The position numbers and the translations under genes are program-made. The notes beneath the pieces are model-generated. The model had not been told where the DNA came from, did not search any database, and saw only the letters and a list, made by a program, of their open reading frames with translations. This document shows, piece by piece, positions 61,982 to 64,000 of a stretch of DNA of 64,000 nucleotides. This stretch comes from Lichenicola sp964247725 (GTDB taxonomy: Bacteria > Pseudomonadota > Alphaproteobacteria > Acetobacterales > Acetobacteraceae), in the NCBI GenBank assembly GCA_964247725.1, contig CAXTVM010000003.1, forward strand, positions 62,001 through 126,000, in the 5' to 3' direction. Numbering within the stretch: the first letter of the stretch is position 1; each line of letters opens with the position of its first letter.

Positions 61982-62631
61982 CCGCGCGCCGGCTCGCCCT
62001 GGCCGCGGCGCCGATCCTGCTGTCGCTGGCCGGCTGCGGCTTCCACCCGCTCTACGGCGCCGCCGACCAGGCCGCGATCGCCCGGCTGCCCGACATCTTC
62101 GTGCAGCCGATCCCCGAGCGCTCCGGCCAGGAGCTGCGCCTGGCGCTGCAGCAGCGGCTCGCCGGCTCCAGCGCGGCGCAGCCGCAGGGCTACACGCTGT
62201 CGGTGAGCTTCTCGGTCTCGGGCGAGTCCGTCGGCATCCACGGCGACAACACCGCCGAGCGCAACCGCGTGGTCGGCCGCGCCCATTGGACGCTGGCCTC
62301 GGTGTCGCCGGCGCCCATGACGCTGACCAGCGGCGATGCGCGCGCCGTCGACGGCTACAACATCATCAACGAGCAGTTCTTCGCCGCCACCGTCGCCGGC
62401 GACACCACGCAGCAGCGGCTGGCCGACAACCTCGCCGACACCGTCGCCGAACAGCTGGCAACCTGGTTCAACACCCAACAGGCGCCGGCGGCGGCCGCGA
62501 TCAAGGTGACGCCCTCGCCGACCCTGGCGCCGCGGGACGTCCCGGCCAACTCGGACCAGTCGCCGCTGACCGCGCCGGGCGAGGACGGGCTGCCCGCCTC
62601 CGCGATCGGTCGCGACGCCCCGGGCCAGTGA
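61978..62631 (+). CDS. lptE: LPS-assembly lipoprotein LptE
   Basis: A 217-residue outer-membrane lipoprotein that plugs LptD. The signal peptide ends LSLAGC (lipidated Cys20), followed by GFHPLYG, the usual LptE opening. The middle region has SGESVGIHGDNTAERNRVVGRAHWTL and INEQFFAATVAGDTTQQRLADNLADTVAEQL. A Pro-rich tail of about 45 residues follows the core. It is coupled to leuS by overlapping codons. It serves the same LPS pathway as the lipid A genes at 40.7-44.7 kb. Confidence 0.9.
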   Translation: MTARRLALAAAPILLSLAGCGFHPLYGAADQAAIARLPDIFVQPIPERSGQELRLALQQRLAGSSAAQPQGYTLSVSFSVSGESVGIHGDNTAERNRVVGRAHWTLASVSPAPMTLTSGDARAVDGYNIINEQFFAATVAGDTTQQRLADNLADTVAEQLATWFNTQQAPAAAAIKVTPSPTLAPRDVPANSDQSPLTAPGEDGLPASAIGRDAPGQ

Positions 62632-62635
62632 AGGC

Positions 62636-62755
62636 AAGGCAAGGGGCTTTGCCCCTTGACCCCACCAAAGGCGGAGCCTTTGGAAACCGCTCTTATAGAA
62701 TGGGTTCCAAGGGCCGCCGGCCCTTGGCGGGTCCAGGGCAGAGCCCTGGCCTTCC
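62636..62755. repeat. Full two-armed palindromic repeat (R11), lptE-holA
   Basis: AAGGGGCTTTGCCCCTTGACCCC, AAAGGC/GCCTTT, the core GGAAACCGCTCTTATAGAATGGGTT, CCAAGGGCC/GGCCCTTGG, then GGGTCCAGGGCAGAGCCCTGGCCTT. The right half is nearly identical to that of R2. It ends exactly where the holA start codon begins. Confidence 0.9.
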
Positions 62756-63766
62756 TTGAAACTCGACGCCCGCCAAGCCCCCCGCGTGCTGGCAAGCCCG
62801 GCCAAGCTGCGGGCGATCCTGCTGCACGGCGAGGACGCCGGCCTGATCCGCGAGCTGGCCGCAACGGCGGTGACCGCGGCCGCCGGCACGCTCGACGATC
62901 CTTTCCGTCTCGCCACCCTGTCGCGCGACGCGCATGACCGGCTGGACGAGGAGATGAGTGCGCTGTCGCTGACCGGCGGCCGGCGGGTGGTCTGGGTGCG
63001 CGATGCCGTCGACGGGCTGGCGGCGCCGCTGAAGCGGGCGCTGGACCGGCCGGGCGACGCCCTCGTGGTGGTGGAGGCGCCGGGACTGGCGTCGCGCTCG
63101 CGGCTGCGCGCGTTGGTCGAGGCGATGCCGGACGGCGCCGCGGTCGCCTGCTACCCCGAGGAGGGGCGGGCGCTGGCGGCGCAGGTCGGCCGCATGCTGG
63201 CGGCGCAGGACGTGCGCATCGACGCGGACACGCTGGCCTGGTTCGCGAGCCGGCTCGGCCCCGACCGCGCCGCCGCCCGAGCCGAGGTCGAGAAGCTGGT
63301 GCTGTATGCGGGCGACGGCGGCCGCCTCGGCCTCGACGACGTCATGGCCTGCACCGGCGACGCCGCCGGTGCGGCACTGGAGGACGCCGCCGCCGCCGCC
63401 ACCGCCGGCGACCGTGCCGCCGCCGACCTCGCGATCGAGCGCAGCCTGGGCGAGGGGGCCAGCCCGATCGCGGTGGCGCGCGCGCTGCTGTCGCACCTGC
63501 ACCGGCTGCGCCAGGCCCGGGCGATCATGGACGAGGAGGGCTTGGCCGCGCAGGAGGCGATGGCCCGCCTGCGGCCGCCGGTGTTCTTCAAGCGCGCGGC
63601 GGCGTTCGGCCAGGCGCTGTCGCTGTGGAGCGGCGCGGCGCTGGCGCGTGCGGCCGAGCAGACCCAGGCGCTGGAGCTCGCCTGCAAGCAGACCGGGGCC
63701 CCCGACCAGGTGCTGTGCCGGCGCCACGTCGCCGCGATCGCGGCCCAGGCCCGCGCGCGCCGTTGA
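62756..63766 (+). CDS. holA: DNA polymerase III subunit delta
   Basis: A 336-residue clamp-loader subunit. The N-terminal KLDARQAPRVLASPAKLRAILLHGEDAGLIRELA is typical of alphaproteobacterial delta. The AAA+-like core has RVVWVRDAVDGLAAPLKRAL, and the helical collar is at the C-terminus (HLHRLRQARAIMDEE...PPVFFKRAAAFGQAL). The start is TTG 62756, the first base after the repeat; with no ATG nearby, the ribosome site must be repeat-derived. The stop overlaps the -35 region of the tRNA-Arg promoter. Confidence 0.9.
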   Translation: MKLDARQAPRVLASPAKLRAILLHGEDAGLIRELAATAVTAAAGTLDDPFRLATLSRDAHDRLDEEMSALSLTGGRRVVWVRDAVDGLAAPLKRALDRPGDALVVVEAPGLASRSRLRALVEAMPDGAAVACYPEEGRALAAQVGRMLAAQDVRIDADTLAWFASRLGPDRAAARAEVEKLVLYAGDGGRLGLDDVMACTGDAAGAALEDAAAAATAGDRAAADLAIERSLGEGASPIAVARALLSHLHRLRQARAIMDEEGLAAQEAMARLRPPVFFKRAAAFGQALSLWSGAALARAAEQTQALELACKQTGAPDQVLCRRHVAAIAAQARARR

Positions 63767-63791
63767 TGAACGGCCGAGCCCAGGCTATACG
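63763..63791 (+). promoter_or_regulatory. Probable sigma70 promoter of tRNA-Arg(CCT)
   Basis: TTGATG (63763-63768) and TATACG (63786-63791) are spaced by exactly 17 bp, each 4/6 to consensus. TATACG is the same -10 hexamer as that of tRNA-Ala. The -35 overlaps the holA stop codon. Transcription would start within a few bases of the tRNA 5' end. Confidence 0.6.
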
Positions 63792-63801
63792 AGCTCTGGT
63801 T

Positions 63802-63838
63802 GTCCGCGTAGCTCAGCAGGATAGAGCACAGGATTCCT
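63802..63838 (+). tRNA. tRNA-Arg(CCT), 5' exon; interrupted by a group I intron
   Basis: GTCCGCG (acceptor 5' strand), TA, D-arm GCTC-AGCAGGATA-GAGC, anticodon stem CAGGA, then TT and anticodon CCT at 63836-63838. The expected loop 3' half and TCCTG do not follow; an intron begins instead. The 3' exon lies beyond the window. The identity Arg(CCT) rests on the anticodon and on the known occurrence of group I introns in this tRNA in Agrobacterium. Confidence 0.92.
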
Positions 63839-64000
63839 TGTCACCAACTGGGCGCCACGAGGGGAAACCGCGTGGTGGATCCGCTCAAAGTCGGGGAAAG
63901 CTGAGGCGCTCTCGCGCCGTGCCGATCCCGAGCCAAGCCCGGCCAAGACGGCCGGGAAGGTGTAGAGACTGGACGGGCGGCACCTAAGGGTTCCGGCCTA
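63839..64000 (+). ncRNA. Group I intron (IC3-like) in tRNA-Arg(CCT), 5' part
   Basis: The layout closely follows the Azoarcus tRNA-Ile group I ribozyme. P1 can form between exon CCT and internal guide GGG (63850-63852), with the expected U-G wobble at the splice site. P2 (GCCACG...CGTGGT, 63854-63875) is capped by GG-GAAA-CC. TCAAAG is at J3/4. P4-P5-like pairings follow, then GAGCCAAGC (63930-63938). A CCCGGCC/GGCCGGG hairpin spans 63938-63956. The core AAGGTGTAGAGACTGGACGG (63957-63976) differs from Azoarcus at one base, followed by CACCTAAGG. The 3' end lies outside the window. No ORF is seen in the visible part. Confidence 0.92.

Overview
This window is a high-GC (roughly 70%) alphaproteobacterial chromosome segment. 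The gene content and order suggest Rhodospirillales, most likely the Acetobacteraceae or a close relative. That placement is inferred from gene order, DUF families and the intergenic repeat style; no marker tree was possible. Nearly all of it is core genome. There is no prophage, integrase, intact IS element or CRISPR array.

Layout. 1-3.2 kb: 5' part of a serine carboxypeptidase (S10), a nucleoside deaminase, a DedA membrane protein, a thioredoxin-like ferredoxin, tRNA-Ala(GGC) and a Maf pyrophosphatase. 3.25-3.59 kb: an intergenic region between maf and hemE that is a good candidate for the replication origin. 3.6-16.5 kb: hemE-hemJ, a glycogen-debranching-like enzyme, tRNA-Lys(CTT), the leftward cluster mnmE-mnmG-rsmG-parA-parB with two parS sites inside rsmG, ogt, a quinone reductase, an SRPBCC protein and rho behind a good sigma70-type promoter. 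16.7-25.7 kb: CorA, trpB-trpA, accD-folC, an MFS exporter, an alpha/beta hydrolase and a nucleoside hydrolase. 25.7-30.5 kb: an unrecognised protein with a possible ADP-ribosyltransferase-like C-terminus, DUF3126, a two-domain glycosyltransferase, a Rid protein and short HprK. 30.9-33.7 kb: the rest of the regulatory PTS (EIIA-Man, HPr, EI), with rapZ missing from its usual place. 33.8-40 kb: purH, lolA, csbD, nagA, rsmI and an LppC-like lipoprotein. 40.1-46.6 kb: a structured inverted repeat, a hypothetical gene and a leftward envelope operon fabI-aroC-DUF374-waaA-lpxK-lpxL. 46.9-64 kb: pdxH, bactofilin, a PfkB kinase, typA, a small secreted protein, an AmpG-like permease, SelO, a SARP/TPR regulator, azoR, and the DUF3576-leuS-lptE-holA operon. 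The window closes in the 5' exon of tRNA-Arg(CCT), interrupted by a group I intron.

Functional themes are chromosome replication and segregation (candidate origin, parABS), tRNA modification (mnmE, mnmG), heme synthesis, the carbon/nitrogen PTS relay, and outer-membrane assembly (lolA, lptE, lpxK, lpxL, waaA).

Three things stand out. (1) Eleven copies of one modular palindromic repeat family occupy gene boundaries; one supplies the C-terminus and stop codon of TrpA, and one abuts the TTG start of holA. (2) A group I intron sits in tRNA-Arg(CCT), with a 3-bp P1 formed between the anticodon CCT and an internal GGG. (3) A 20-bp perfect inverted repeat at 40.1-40.2 kb encloses two further hairpins.
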